Below are positions 8,488-16,226 of a stretch of 52,570 bases of DNA, one piece after another. Source of the DNA: Candidatus Gastranaerophilales bacterium. Its GTDB lineage: Bacteria > Cyanobacteriota > Vampirovibrionia > Gastranaerophilales > Gastranaerophilaceae. The notes below the pieces were generated by a model. The model did not search any database and was not told the DNA's origin. It worked only from the letters and a program-made list of their open reading frames with translations. The stretch is from positions 1 through 52,570 of the forward strand of contig CALVAY010000012.1 in NCBI GenBank assembly GCA_944325665.1, read 5' to 3'. Position numbers and translations under genes: made by a program. Within the stretch, counting starts at the first letter, position 1, and the number at the start of each line of letters is the position of its first letter.

Positions 8488-8883
8488 CTAATTTTTTTTA
8501 TGCTCGTTTAAGTAATTATCAGTAAAATTTGCAATGCGATTTAATATGTCTTCAGAGACAATATGCTCAATTTTGCAAGCATTTTCTTCAGACTCTTCAG
8601 GAGTTGCTCCAAGCACTTTTGCAAAAAAGTTATACAGACACTGATGCTTTTCAATAACTTCTCTTGCAGCGGTTTCGCCTTCTTCGGTTATTCTTATGGC
8701 GTCATATCTGCCGTAGTTAATTAATCCCTTGTCGTTTAACTTTTTAAGTGCCTCGGTAACTGAAGCACGGCTGACTTTAAGGGCTTTTGATATATCAATT
8801 GCTTTAACCGAGTTATTTTTCTCAATTAATTTATAAATTATCTCAATATAATCTTCAAGGCTTGAAGTCAATTTTTTATCCAT
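8488..8883 (-). CDS. DtxR/MntR-family metal-dependent repressor
   Basis: The 131-residue protein is a winged-helix DNA-binding domain (about 5-70) plus the helical metal-binding/dimerisation domain, without the C-terminal SH3 domain, as in MntR. By alignment with MntR, candidate metal ligands are Asp11, Glu14, His80, Cys103, Glu106 and His107. Asp11 is MntR-like, whereas Cys103 sits where MntR has Glu99 and where iron-type DtxR/IdeR have Cys. Mn versus Fe response is therefore unclear. It starts at an ATG with no ribosome-binding site, 6 nt after a -10-like CATAAT, so it may be leaderless. Likely targets are the tandem operators at 9956-9994. Confidence 0.9.
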   Translation of the reverse strand: MDKKLTSSLEDYIEIIYKLIEKNNSVKAIDISKALKVSRASVTEALKKLNDKGLINYGRYDAIRITEEGETAAREVIEKHQCLYNFFAKVLGATPEESEENACKIEHIVSEDILNRIANFTDNYLNEHKKN

Positions 8884-8889
8884 TCAAAG

Positions 8890-8919
8890 ATTATGATGTA
8901 TCTTATGATATCTTGTCAA
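8890..8919 (-). promoter_or_regulatory. Promoter for dtxR-like gene, possibly leaderless
   Basis: On the minus strand, TTGACA (8914-8919), an 18-bp spacer and CATAAT (8890-8895) form a near-consensus sigma70 promoter. Six bases separate the hexamer from the ATG at 8883, and no Shine-Dalgarno sequence is visible. The promoter overlaps the end of the upstream coding region. Confidence 0.6.
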
Positions 8920-9946
8920 GTTTGGATTTATGGTCATGATTTCGATACCCAATTGCAGTTCTATAACCTGATATTAGATACATTACAGGCAATAGCGGTT
9001 CAATCCATTTTACACCCGACAACACTCCGGCAGTTGCTATATCATCGCTATGAAGTGCAATATCCAGTGGTTCAGGTTTTCTGTTCTCACAAATTTTTTG
9101 ACACTTTTGTTTTTTGGATTTGCCGTCAACAAGCGGGTTAATTACTTTATTTCCAATAAAATTCGCGATATGGCTTCCGCCTAAAACACCTACGCTTAAA
9201 ATTCCGCCCAAGATTACCCCTGTTTTTTTAAGTGGGGAAAGTTTTTTTATAATGCCCTTCTGTGCAAGTTTTTCTGCTGTAAATAACGCTGTTCCTGCTC
9301 CAACATTACACAAGAAAATGTTTGCTAAAAATTGATATGCGCCTTCTTTTATTTTATTTTTTGTTCTTTCTTTACAATTTTCACCAACTGCCCTATCAGC
9401 CGCAATTCCTCCCAAAATTCCACTTGCAACGGGGATAAAACCAAGAGTTGAGAGCTTAGATATTTCCTGTAAAATTTCTTTTGATGTTATGTCTTTTTTA
9501 TTTCCAAAGAGCGTTTGAATAAGCTCTTCCTTACCTTTAGAATTTTGTATAGAATTAAGCAGTGTATCGGTATCTTTAAGCGATAATATGGAGTTTTTTG
9601 CTTTATCGAGAATATAATTTGTCTTTAGGGATAATTTATTATTCTGCTTAAAGGTATCAATTGCTTTTTGTTGATTTTTGAGTATATCTTCCCTTTTTAC
9701 AACTTCTATTAGTTTTTCACCTTTTATTTTGATATATTTTGTACCAAGTAGAGTTGCTGCCGTTATTGATGATAATATAATTGCATTTTTAATTGCGCGT
9801 TTTTTTCTGTCCTCATCTTTAGCGCTTAGGGTGTCTTTAACGCCATAAATAACAGCAGATGCCGCAAGAATATGCGGCATTTTCCTGCTAAGTGTGTTAG
9901 ATAGTAAGGGTTGGTCTAAAAATTTACCAATTGATGAAAGTTTCAT
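8903..9946 (-). CDS. Multi-pass membrane protein of unknown function, metal-repressor regulated (inferred)
   Basis: I do not recognise this 347-residue protein. Hydrophobic segments lie near residues 25-40, 53-68, 165-185, 208-225, 240-265 and 318-332. A charged, helical, probably soluble stretch covers about 70-160, and a Lys/Cys-rich stretch (KKQKCQKICENRK) lies near 280. It starts at the ATG 9944-9946 with CAGGAGT upstream. Its promoter is overlaid by two tandem TGTTAG-N6-CTAACA operators, and the next gene encodes a DtxR/MntR-type repressor. This suggests a role in iron or manganese homeostasis. That role is inference from context alone, since no transporter family is recognised. Confidence 0.75.
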   Translation of the reverse strand: MKLSSIGKFLDQPLLSNTLSRKMPHILAASAVIYGVKDTLSAKDEDRKKRAIKNAIILSSITAATLLGTKYIKIKGEKLIEVVKREDILKNQQKAIDTFKQNNKLSLKTNYILDKAKNSILSLKDTDTLLNSIQNSKGKEELIQTLFGNKKDITSKEILQEISKLSTLGFIPVASGILGGIAADRAVGENCKERTKNKIKEGAYQFLANIFLCNVGAGTALFTAEKLAQKGIIKKLSPLKKTGVILGGILSVGVLGGSHIANFIGNKVINPLVDGKSKKQKCQKICENRKPEPLDIALHSDDIATAGVLSGVKWIEPLLPVMYLISGYRTAIGYRNHDHKSKLDKIS

Positions 9947-9955
9947 TAATACTCC

Positions 9956-10019
9956 TGTTAGTCATGCCTAACAATTGTTAGGTTAATCTAACAATACATA
10001 AAAAAATATAAATTGTCAA
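9956..10019 (-). promoter_or_regulatory. Promoter with two tandem palindromic operators
   Basis: The minus-strand promoter is TTGACA (10014-10019), a 17-bp spacer and TATTGT (9991-9996). Two copies of TGTTAG-N6-CTAACA lie at 9956-9973 and 9976-9993, 20 bp apart (two helical turns). The proximal copy overlaps the -10 and the distal copy reaches the ribosome-binding site. Between them they create the perfect palindrome CCTAACAATTGTTAGG (9967-9982). The half-sites resemble DtxR-family boxes, and a DtxR-type regulator is the next gene downstream. Confidence 0.78.
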
Positions 10020-10037
10020 CATCTGCTTTAAAATATT

Positions 10038-11354
10038 CTAAAGACTAGCCGTACTTTCAAGTGTTTCTACGTCAACTTCTCTTAAAAAGTTTATCCAACA
10101 GGTGTAATAATGCGTAAGGGCGTATGTATAACCAAGAATAATTGAACGATAAGATTGTTCAATAACAATAAGTGAGGTTAAGTCAGTCTTACCCAATTCG
10201 TAATTTCTTTTTGAAGTTTGCATCATTCTTTTTGAATCTTCAATAAGACTGTCCGTATAGTAATTAAGGTTTACTCGCGCGTTTAGCAGTTTTTCATAAG
10301 CCGAACTTAAATTTGCATAGGCGTTGTTTTGAGCTGCTGCATAGTTTAATTCAGCTTTTTCAATTTCAAGTTTTGCATTTTTAATCTCGGGTGCAAAATT
10401 ATAAAGCAGGGGAAGATTTACAAGACTTGCGCCCGTGTATGCACCGTGAAGAAACTTTCCTTCGCCAGACATGCCGATAGGTTGATATAAATATCCGGCT
10501 TGAATTTCAATATCGGGAACTTTTTGACTGCTTACGATTTTTAAGTTATTTTTAGCAACATCAATCTCTTTTTGTGCAATTTTTAAGTCATAGCGATTTT
10601 GTTGAGCAATTGCAAGAATTTCGCTAAAGGTAGGTAATGTTGACTTTGGCGGCGGAGTTAATAGCGCATTAAAATCTCCATCGGACTCAAATGACTCAAT
10701 TACAGTGTCATAAATCGGGTCGGTATCCATTACGCTGTTAAAATTAAATCTTGCCGCCATAATATTTGTACTTGCGTTATTTACAAGTGTTTTAATATGG
10801 TTTAATGAAATATCAGCTTGTATAACATCGGTTTCCGTTGCGCTACCTTTGCTGTAGCGATATCTTACAAGCTTATCGATATCTTCCAGCATTTTTTTCT
10901 CTTCTTCAAGAGATTTTAAGATTGATTTTGCGGCAACTACGTTAATATAGGCTTCTCTGACGTCCATTTTTAAATCGAAGTCGCGATATCTTGCATTTTC
11001 TTCGCTCACCTTTAGTTCTGCTTGTGCAGTTTTTTTACGGTGTTTTCTTTTAAAAACTTCTATAAGCTGTGAAACGCCGATTGTATGCGGGTTGCCGGTT
11101 CCTGCATTGCCGATGTTCCAATATGCGTGAATTTGAGGGTTTTGAAATCTGCCCGCTTGTTTAATTTTATTTTTTGAAATTTCGATGTTTAATTTTTCTG
11201 TTTGCAAGTCAATACTGTTAGAGGCGGCAATATCAATCGCCCCTTGAAGTGTTATCTTGCTCATCTCCTCAATGCTGATTGCATTTTGGCAGATGAAAAG
11301 AAGTGTTATTAAGCTTGTTAATACTTTCTTTTTCAATTTATAATAATTCCTCAA
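10038..11354 (-). CDS. TolC-family outer-membrane channel (CzcC/CusC-like)
   Basis: The protein of about 438 residues has a Sec signal peptide (KKKVLTSLITLLFICQNAIS), then a long helical barrel with the two-fold repeated OEP layout of TolC/CzcC proteins. Examples are SNSIDLQTEKLNIEISKNKI, then RYDLKIAQKEIDVAKNNLKI in the second half. It would form the outer-membrane duct of a tripartite exporter. The start is uncertain. The longest frame starts at TTG 11354, but a second TTG at 11336 would begin directly with MKKKVLTS and has GAGG upstream. No adaptor or pump gene is adjacent, so its partner is unknown; EmrB at 6844 is one possibility. Confidence 0.88.
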   Translation of the reverse strand: MRNYYKLKKKVLTSLITLLFICQNAISIEEMSKITLQGAIDIAASNSIDLQTEKLNIEISKNKIKQAGRFQNPQIHAYWNIGNAGTGNPHTIGVSQLIEVFKRKHRKKTAQAELKVSEENARYRDFDLKMDVREAYINVVAAKSILKSLEEEKKMLEDIDKLVRYRYSKGSATETDVIQADISLNHIKTLVNNASTNIMAARFNFNSVMDTDPIYDTVIESFESDGDFNALLTPPPKSTLPTFSEILAIAQQNRYDLKIAQKEIDVAKNNLKIVSSQKVPDIEIQAGYLYQPIGMSGEGKFLHGAYTGASLVNLPLLYNFAPEIKNAKLEIEKAELNYAAAQNNAYANLSSAYEKLLNARVNLNYYTDSLIEDSKRMMQTSKRNYELGKTDLTSLIVIEQSYRSIILGYTYALTHYYTCWINFLREVDVETLESTASL

Positions 11355-11417
11355 TATAATCTTAACATTAACAAGTAGAATATGGAATTTTGTTACAAAA
11401 AATGCTATCCTAAGTAT

Positions 11418-12779
11418 ATGGGTAAAAAGTATTTTTGGCTTTATTTCAGTGCATTTATGGCAGCACTGGGCGGATTGTTATCGGGTTATGATACAGGTGT
11501 TATTTCAGGTGCACTTTTGTATATTAATCAAGATTGGCACCTAAATGTCTCAACACAAGGGCTTCTTGTAAGTTCTGTTTTGATAGGTGCTCTTTTTGGC
11601 GCGGCGCTAAATGGAGTTCTTGCTGATATTTTCGGCCGAAAAAAGGTTATAATCTCAACGGCCGTAACATTTTTCTTGGGTTCAATATTCTGCGCGGTTG
11701 CGCCAAATGTTGAAATATTGATTGCTTCAAGAATTTTTTGCGGTTTTGCAGTAGGTGCTGTTACTTTTGCAGCCCCTTTGTACATTTCTGAAGTTTCTCC
11801 CAAAGAAAAAAGAGGCATGTTCGTTTCGGTATTCCAGCTTGCAATTACGGCCGGCATACTTTTTTCCTACATTGTTAACGCCTATTTTTCTCATTTTTAC
11901 TACAACTGGCGCTTAATGCTTTTAATCGGCGTTGTTCCTGCGTCTGTTTTATTCTTGGGAATGTTATTATTGAGCGATACTCCCCGTTGGCTTGTTTTAA
12001 AGGGGAGAGAAAATGACGCAGTAAAAGTTTTTAATAAAATTACTCCTGATGTCGATACAGAATTTGAAATTCAAGAAATAAAAAACACTTTTGAAAATGA
12101 AGACAAAAAAGAAAAATTCGTATTTAAAAAATGGCTGATTATGCCTTTTGTTATAGGTGTAGGTATTATGTTTGCTCAAATTTGCACAGGTGTAAACACA
12201 ATAATTTACTATGCACCTACAATTTTTAAATACGCGGGATTTGACTCAAACACATCTGCAATTTATGCAACAGGAATAATAGGAGTTGTTAACTTTTTAA
12301 TGACTTTTGTTGCAATTGCTTATTCTGATAAAATCGGTAGAAAACCCCTTTTGTACCTTGGTTTATCAGGTGTTTTAATAAGCTTAATAATAATGAGTTC
12401 TATTTTTGCCTTCCAAGATGTTTTAGGCTCATCAATTAAAATTTTAGCTTTAGGTAGTCTGCTGTTTTACATTGTTTGTTTTGCTTTCAGCCTTGGCCCA
12501 ATCGGTATGACCTTAATTGCCGAAGTTTTCCCTCTTCAGGTTAGAGGTTTTGCAATGAGTATTTGTATTGTTTCAAACTTCTTATTTAACTTTGCAATTA
12601 CCTATACTTTCCCGATTTTACTCAATAAAATCGGTGCCTCATCGACATTTATGATATTTGTTATTATAAGTATAATATGTCTATTCTTTGTTTATTTCTT
12701 TGTCCCCGAAACAAAGGGTGTGGCGCTTGAAAAAATTGAAGAAAACTGGAAAAACGGAGTTAAACCGAGAGATTTCTAA
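11418..12779 (+). CDS. Sugar porter MFS transporter (sugar:H+ symporter)
   Basis: Twelve helices with the hallmarks of the sugar porter family are present: GYDTGVISGAL in helix 1, the loop DIFGRKK, PLYISEVSPKEKRG after helix 4, a second-half loop SDKIGRKP, and the terminal PETKG. Bacterial relatives (XylE, AraE, GalP, GlcP) import hexoses or pentoses with protons. I prefer the ATG at 11418 (453 residues, MGKKYFWLYF) over 11382, because the extra 12 residues are unlike the family. A TGcTATCCT extended -10-like motif also lies 6 nt before it. The stop overlaps the convergent acyl-CoA ligase gene by 4 bp. The sugar cannot be assigned. Confidence 0.9.
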   Translation: MGKKYFWLYFSAFMAALGGLLSGYDTGVISGALLYINQDWHLNVSTQGLLVSSVLIGALFGAALNGVLADIFGRKKVIISTAVTFFLGSIFCAVAPNVEILIASRIFCGFAVGAVTFAAPLYISEVSPKEKRGMFVSVFQLAITAGILFSYIVNAYFSHFYYNWRLMLLIGVVPASVLFLGMLLLSDTPRWLVLKGRENDAVKVFNKITPDVDTEFEIQEIKNTFENEDKKEKFVFKKWLIMPFVIGVGIMFAQICTGVNTIIYYAPTIFKYAGFDSNTSAIYATGIIGVVNFLMTFVAIAYSDKIGRKPLLYLGLSGVLISLIIMSSIFAFQDVLGSSIKILALGSLLFYIVCFAFSLGPIGMTLIAEVFPLQVRGFAMSICIVSNFLFNFAITYTFPILLNKIGASSTFMIFVIISIICLFFVYFFVPETKGVALEKIEENWKNGVKPRDF

Positions 12780-14461
12780 ACTTTTAAAAGCTCCTTTATT
12801 TCATTTCTTTTAACTTTTCTTGTAGTCGTTCTTGGTAGCGGCTTATTTTCAACAAAGATTTTTATCGGTCTTTTATATGCTGCAAGCTGGGCAGAAAGCA
12901 GTTTGACCTCGTCTTGCATAATTTTATCCAAATCATCTCTTGTTTTATATTCTTCCTTAGGTACGACAACAACGGCTATGTCTTCCGTTCCTGATTTTTC
13001 GCCAGAATTTTTTGAGTAACCAAACACGCAAACCTCTTGAAATTTGTCGCTTTTTTCTAAAACTGCTTCAATTTCTTCAGGAAAAACCTTTTTCCCGCCT
13101 GAAAGCACAATCATGTTTTTAATCCTGCCTGTTATATACAGGTAGCCGTCCTTATCAAGCTTCCCTATATCGCCGGTATGAAGCCAGCCGTCTTTGTCAA
13201 TTACTTCATTTGTCAATTTCTCATTATTATAATAGCCCTTCATGACACTTGTGCCTCTAAATAAGATTTCACCCGTCTTTTTATCTATTTTGGTTTCAAA
13301 GCAATCAAAAGGCTTGCCGACGGATTCAAGCTTGTGTCTTTTTTCGCAGTTCACGCAAACAACGGGGCTTGTTTCGCTAAGTCCGTAACCGTGGTAAACT
13401 TTTATACCTATTCTTTCAAAAAACTTTCCTACGCTTATATCAAGCGGCGCACCGCCTGAAATGCAGCCGCAAAAGTTTCCGCCAAAGCTATCATGGATTT
13501 TTTTGAAAAGAAGTTTTCTAATAGAGTAAAAAGGTATAAAGGCTGATATATTAAACATTGCTTTAAATAAAAGCTTATTTAGAGCCGATGACGAGTTAAT
13601 TTTTGCCTCAATTGAGCTTTTAAGAAGCTTTAAAAAGGCAGGGACAACTATCATAAATTTAATATTTTTTTCTCTCATAACAGACAAAATGTCATTTGGT
13701 CTAAGGCTTTGCGTATAATAAACCGAAAGCCCCCAGTTCATAAAGGTGCAAAAACCGACTGTCAGCTCAAACAGGTGATTCATGGGTAAGATTGACAATA
13801 TTGATATATCTTCATTGTCAAAATTTGGGAAGAATTTATACTTAACATTTTCTAATGCTCTTAATTGTGTGAGCATATTTAAGTATGATATTTCAACTCC
13901 TTTTGGCGAACCTGTTGTGCCAGAGGTGTAAATTAAAAATACTGTTGATTTAAGTGAACTTCTTCGCCATTTTCCGTTATAGTTGTTTTCAAGACTGTAA
14001 ATTGTCTTATAGCCCGTATCAAATGGTAATTCGTCAATCAAGATAACATATTTTATAAAATCTAGCTCAGCCTTTAGCTGAAGTACTGTTTCAAAATAAG
14101 TGTGGCTAACAAAGATTAGAGAGGGTTTGCAGTCAGACAAAATTGAGCGCAGTTCGTATTTGGTTAGTTTTACATCTAGAGGTACAAAAGTAGTTCCGGC
14201 AAGAACCGATGCAAAAAGGCAAGCTCCGAATTCGGGTTTTGATTCGGATAACATTGCAACATGATCACCTTTTTGCAGGCTTAAGTTGTTTATAAGATAG
14301 TTTGCAATTTTTCTTGATAATAACCCAATACCCTTGTAGGTAAATTCCTTCCAAGCGTATTGGGTTTTAATTCCAAGTGCAACTCTGTCGCTAAATTTTT
14401 GTGTTTTATCTTCAAGATGTTTTAGTATGTGACTTGAAACACCGTTATTCTTTTTATCCAT
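12776..14461 (-). CDS. AMP-binding acyl-CoA synthetase
   Basis: This 561-residue enzyme has the ANL superfamily motifs in order: the P-loop YTSGTTGSPKG (178-188), YGLSETSPV near 358, GWLHTGDIG near 437, the hinge GRIKNMIVLSGGKKVFPEEIE, and the C-terminal catalytic Lys in PRTTTRKVKR. It should activate a carboxylic acid to acyl-AMP and transfer it to CoA. Length and motifs fit long-chain fatty acyl-CoA ligases, though acyl-ACP or phenolic acids cannot be excluded. The ATG follows GGAGAG. A 10-bp-stem hairpin lies in the 57-bp gap to the hydrogenase gene upstream, so co-transcription with the hydrogenase operon is possible but unproven. Confidence 0.9.
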   Translation of the reverse strand: MDKKNNGVSSHILKHLEDKTQKFSDRVALGIKTQYAWKEFTYKGIGLLSRKIANYLINNLSLQKGDHVAMLSESKPEFGACLFASVLAGTTFVPLDVKLTKYELRSILSDCKPSLIFVSHTYFETVLQLKAELDFIKYVILIDELPFDTGYKTIYSLENNYNGKWRRSSLKSTVFLIYTSGTTGSPKGVEISYLNMLTQLRALENVKYKFFPNFDNEDISILSILPMNHLFELTVGFCTFMNWGLSVYYTQSLRPNDILSVMREKNIKFMIVVPAFLKLLKSSIEAKINSSSALNKLLFKAMFNISAFIPFYSIRKLLFKKIHDSFGGNFCGCISGGAPLDISVGKFFERIGIKVYHGYGLSETSPVVCVNCEKRHKLESVGKPFDCFETKIDKKTGEILFRGTSVMKGYYNNEKLTNEVIDKDGWLHTGDIGKLDKDGYLYITGRIKNMIVLSGGKKVFPEEIEAVLEKSDKFQEVCVFGYSKNSGEKSGTEDIAVVVVPKEEYKTRDDLDKIMQDEVKLLSAQLAAYKRPIKIFVENKPLPRTTTRKVKRNEIKELLKV

Positions 14462-14470
14462 TTTCTCTCC

Positions 14471-14511
14471 AAACGCCTAACAATGTAATTTTACACTATA
14501 TTTAGGCATTT
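14471..14511 (-). promoter_or_regulatory. Leader hairpin upstream of acyl-CoA ligase
   Basis: On the minus strand AAATGCCTAA pairs with TTAGGCGTTT (10 bp, one G-U) around a 21-nt loop that holds an inner TGTA/TACA stem. The hairpin ends next to the GGAGAG ribosome-binding site. No U-run follows, so it is not a classical terminator. It might be an attenuator, a processing site or a repressor site. The 10-mer gcctaacaat is shared with the metal-regulated promoter at 9966-9975. Confidence 0.4.
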
Positions 14512-14518
14512 GGGCAAA

Positions 14519-15967
14519 TTATTCACAAATTGGCTTAGAGTCTTTAGTAAAGTCATTAATTGATTTTGTTGCCGTTCTGATTGTATTTATGCAAGCATTG
14601 CCGCCCACACAACCACCTTCACAGCACATAACTTCAATTAAGTTGCCTTTATCGCACTCGCCTTTTTTAGCATAAGTACGAAGTTCTCTTATTGTATCTT
14701 TATTAATACCGTTTATTACATAAGGCTTAACATCTGTTTTATTGCAATCGGCAGCTTTAACTGATTCAGCTACACCGCCTACTATACCAAAGTTTCTGCC
14801 CTCTCTTGAACTTTCAACATCAAAAGGTGTGGGTTCAAGTTCGCTAACCTCGATTTTATTTGCAATAAACAATGCACCCATTTCTTCATAGTTCATTACA
14901 TAATCGATATTATCGTTCTTTTGTGCTTCGCTTTTCTTAGCTACACATGGTGAAACAAATACGCTTATGCAATCAGGGTATTTTTGTTTGCAAAGTTCGG
15001 CTGTATAGTACGCAGGAGTTTTGGTGTCAGAGCGGTATTTTGCAATTTCGCTCATATGTTTATCAACAAGGTTGTTATAACCCGCGCAACATGAAGTTGT
15101 CATGAACGGTTCGTTGTTTTCAATTCTTTGGGCAAATTCTTTTGCCTCATTTTTTGCAGTTATATCTGCACCTTGGGCAACTTCTAATACATCGTAGAAT
15201 CCGCACATTAAAAGAGCGGTTTTAATTTGGTAAATATTGCCCGGTAATTGTCCTGCAATAGAGGGGGCAATCATTGCAACTACTTTTTTACCTTGTTTGA
15301 TTTTGTTTAATATGTCGATAATTTGACTTTTTTCGTGTATTGCACCAAACGGGCAAGCGCTTACGCATTTACCGCATGCTATACATTTTTCAAAATCTAT
15401 TCTTGCATGACCTTGCTCGTCTTTTGATATTGCACCGACAGGACAAACGTTTTCGCAAGGTACAACAAGTTTAACAATCGCATGATAAGGGCAAACCTGA
15501 ATACATTTTGTACATAATTTACATTTTGAACTGTCGATTTGAGATTTACCGTTCACGATTTTTATTGCGTCAAATTTACAGTTTTCAAGACACGGTCTTG
15601 CAACGCAGCCTTGGCATAAATCTGTTACAAAAATTCTGTTCGGAACGCAGCCCTTGCAAGCAAGCTCAAGCACGGTTAGCATTTGCTCATCTGGCTTTTC
15701 ACGTTTTAGCGAGCCTTCAGCGTATCCTGATAGAAGAAGTCTTTCATCAGCACCTTCCATAGGATAGCCAAGGCCTGCAATTGTTCTGTTTCTGATAATT
15801 TCTCTTTCTTTATAAATACAGCATCTGTAAGGCACTTCAGAGCCTTTAGGGCGCATTTCGAAAGGAATTAATCTTGTACTTTCGGGAAAATTATCCGAAT
15901 AAAATGCTTTAATAACTTTAACTAAAATTTCTTTCTTTAAGTGAATTGCTTGATTATTCTTGTCCAT
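14519..15967 (-). CDS. [FeFe] hydrogenase, group B-like, monomeric type
   Basis: The 482-residue protein has an N-terminal region with CQGCVARPCLENC (118-130), ferredoxin-type [4Fe-4S] motifs (about 149-179 and 195-205), then the H-cluster domain. H-cluster motifs are L1 TSCCAGY (291-297), L2 SPCVAKK (339-345) and L3 EVMCCEGGC (445-453). L2 has Ser where the catalytic group A enzymes have Met (MPC). The extra N-terminal Cys pattern fits the group B1/B3 class as I remember it. It probably reduces protons or oxidises H2 with ferredoxin; a regulatory role is possible. Its start overlaps the end of the upstream 2Fe-2S gene by 14 bp, making it the last gene of a five-gene operon. Confidence 0.9.
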   Translation of the reverse strand: MDKNNQAIHLKKEILVKVIKAFYSDNFPESTRLIPFEMRPKGSEVPYRCCIYKEREIIRNRTIAGLGYPMEGADERLLLSGYAEGSLKREKPDEQMLTVLELACKGCVPNRIFVTDLCQGCVARPCLENCKFDAIKIVNGKSQIDSSKCKLCTKCIQVCPYHAIVKLVVPCENVCPVGAISKDEQGHARIDFEKCIACGKCVSACPFGAIHEKSQIIDILNKIKQGKKVVAMIAPSIAGQLPGNIYQIKTALLMCGFYDVLEVAQGADITAKNEAKEFAQRIENNEPFMTTSCCAGYNNLVDKHMSEIAKYRSDTKTPAYYTAELCKQKYPDCISVFVSPCVAKKSEAQKNDNIDYVMNYEEMGALFIANKIEVSELEPTPFDVESSREGRNFGIVGGVAESVKAADCNKTDVKPYVINGINKDTIRELRTYAKKGECDKGNLIEVMCCEGGCVGGNACINTIRTATKSINDFTKDSKPICE

Positions 15968-16220
15968 ATCCTAACTTTCTTTCAATAGTCTCTAACACTT
16001 TATCAACAGTTGCATTTTTTACGATTGTGTCCGCAACCGCAACATAAGGAGCATTTGATTCCGTATTAACATTACAAAATTCCAAACAAGGTACACCCTG
16101 TATTTCAACCTTATCACCGTATTTTGAAGGAATAATATCCATAAGCTCTTGTAATTGCGAAGCTCCCATAACAAAACATGTTGTTCCCATGCAAATTTTA
16201 ACGGTAATTTTGTTCATCAT
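15954..16220 (-). CDS. Thioredoxin-like [2Fe-2S] ferredoxin-domain protein
   Basis: This 88-residue protein is a stand-alone thioredoxin-like 2Fe-2S domain, like the C-terminal part of NuoE/HydC. The four Cys are spaced C-x4-C (CMGTTC) and C-x3-C (CLEFC). It probably carries one electron between the hydrogenases of this operon. Two tandem ATGs (16220 and 16217) follow AAGGAG, and the second has the better spacing. It lies 6 bp after the phosphatase gene and overlaps the next hydrogenase gene by 14 bp, which indicates tight translational coupling. Annotation of the fold is firm; the partner is inferred. Confidence 0.85.
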   Translation of the reverse strand: MMNKITVKICMGTTCFVMGASQLQELMDIIPSKYGDKVEIQGVPCLEFCNVNTESNAPYVAVADTIVKNATVDKVLETIERKLGYGQE

Positions 16221-16226
16221 TTCTCC

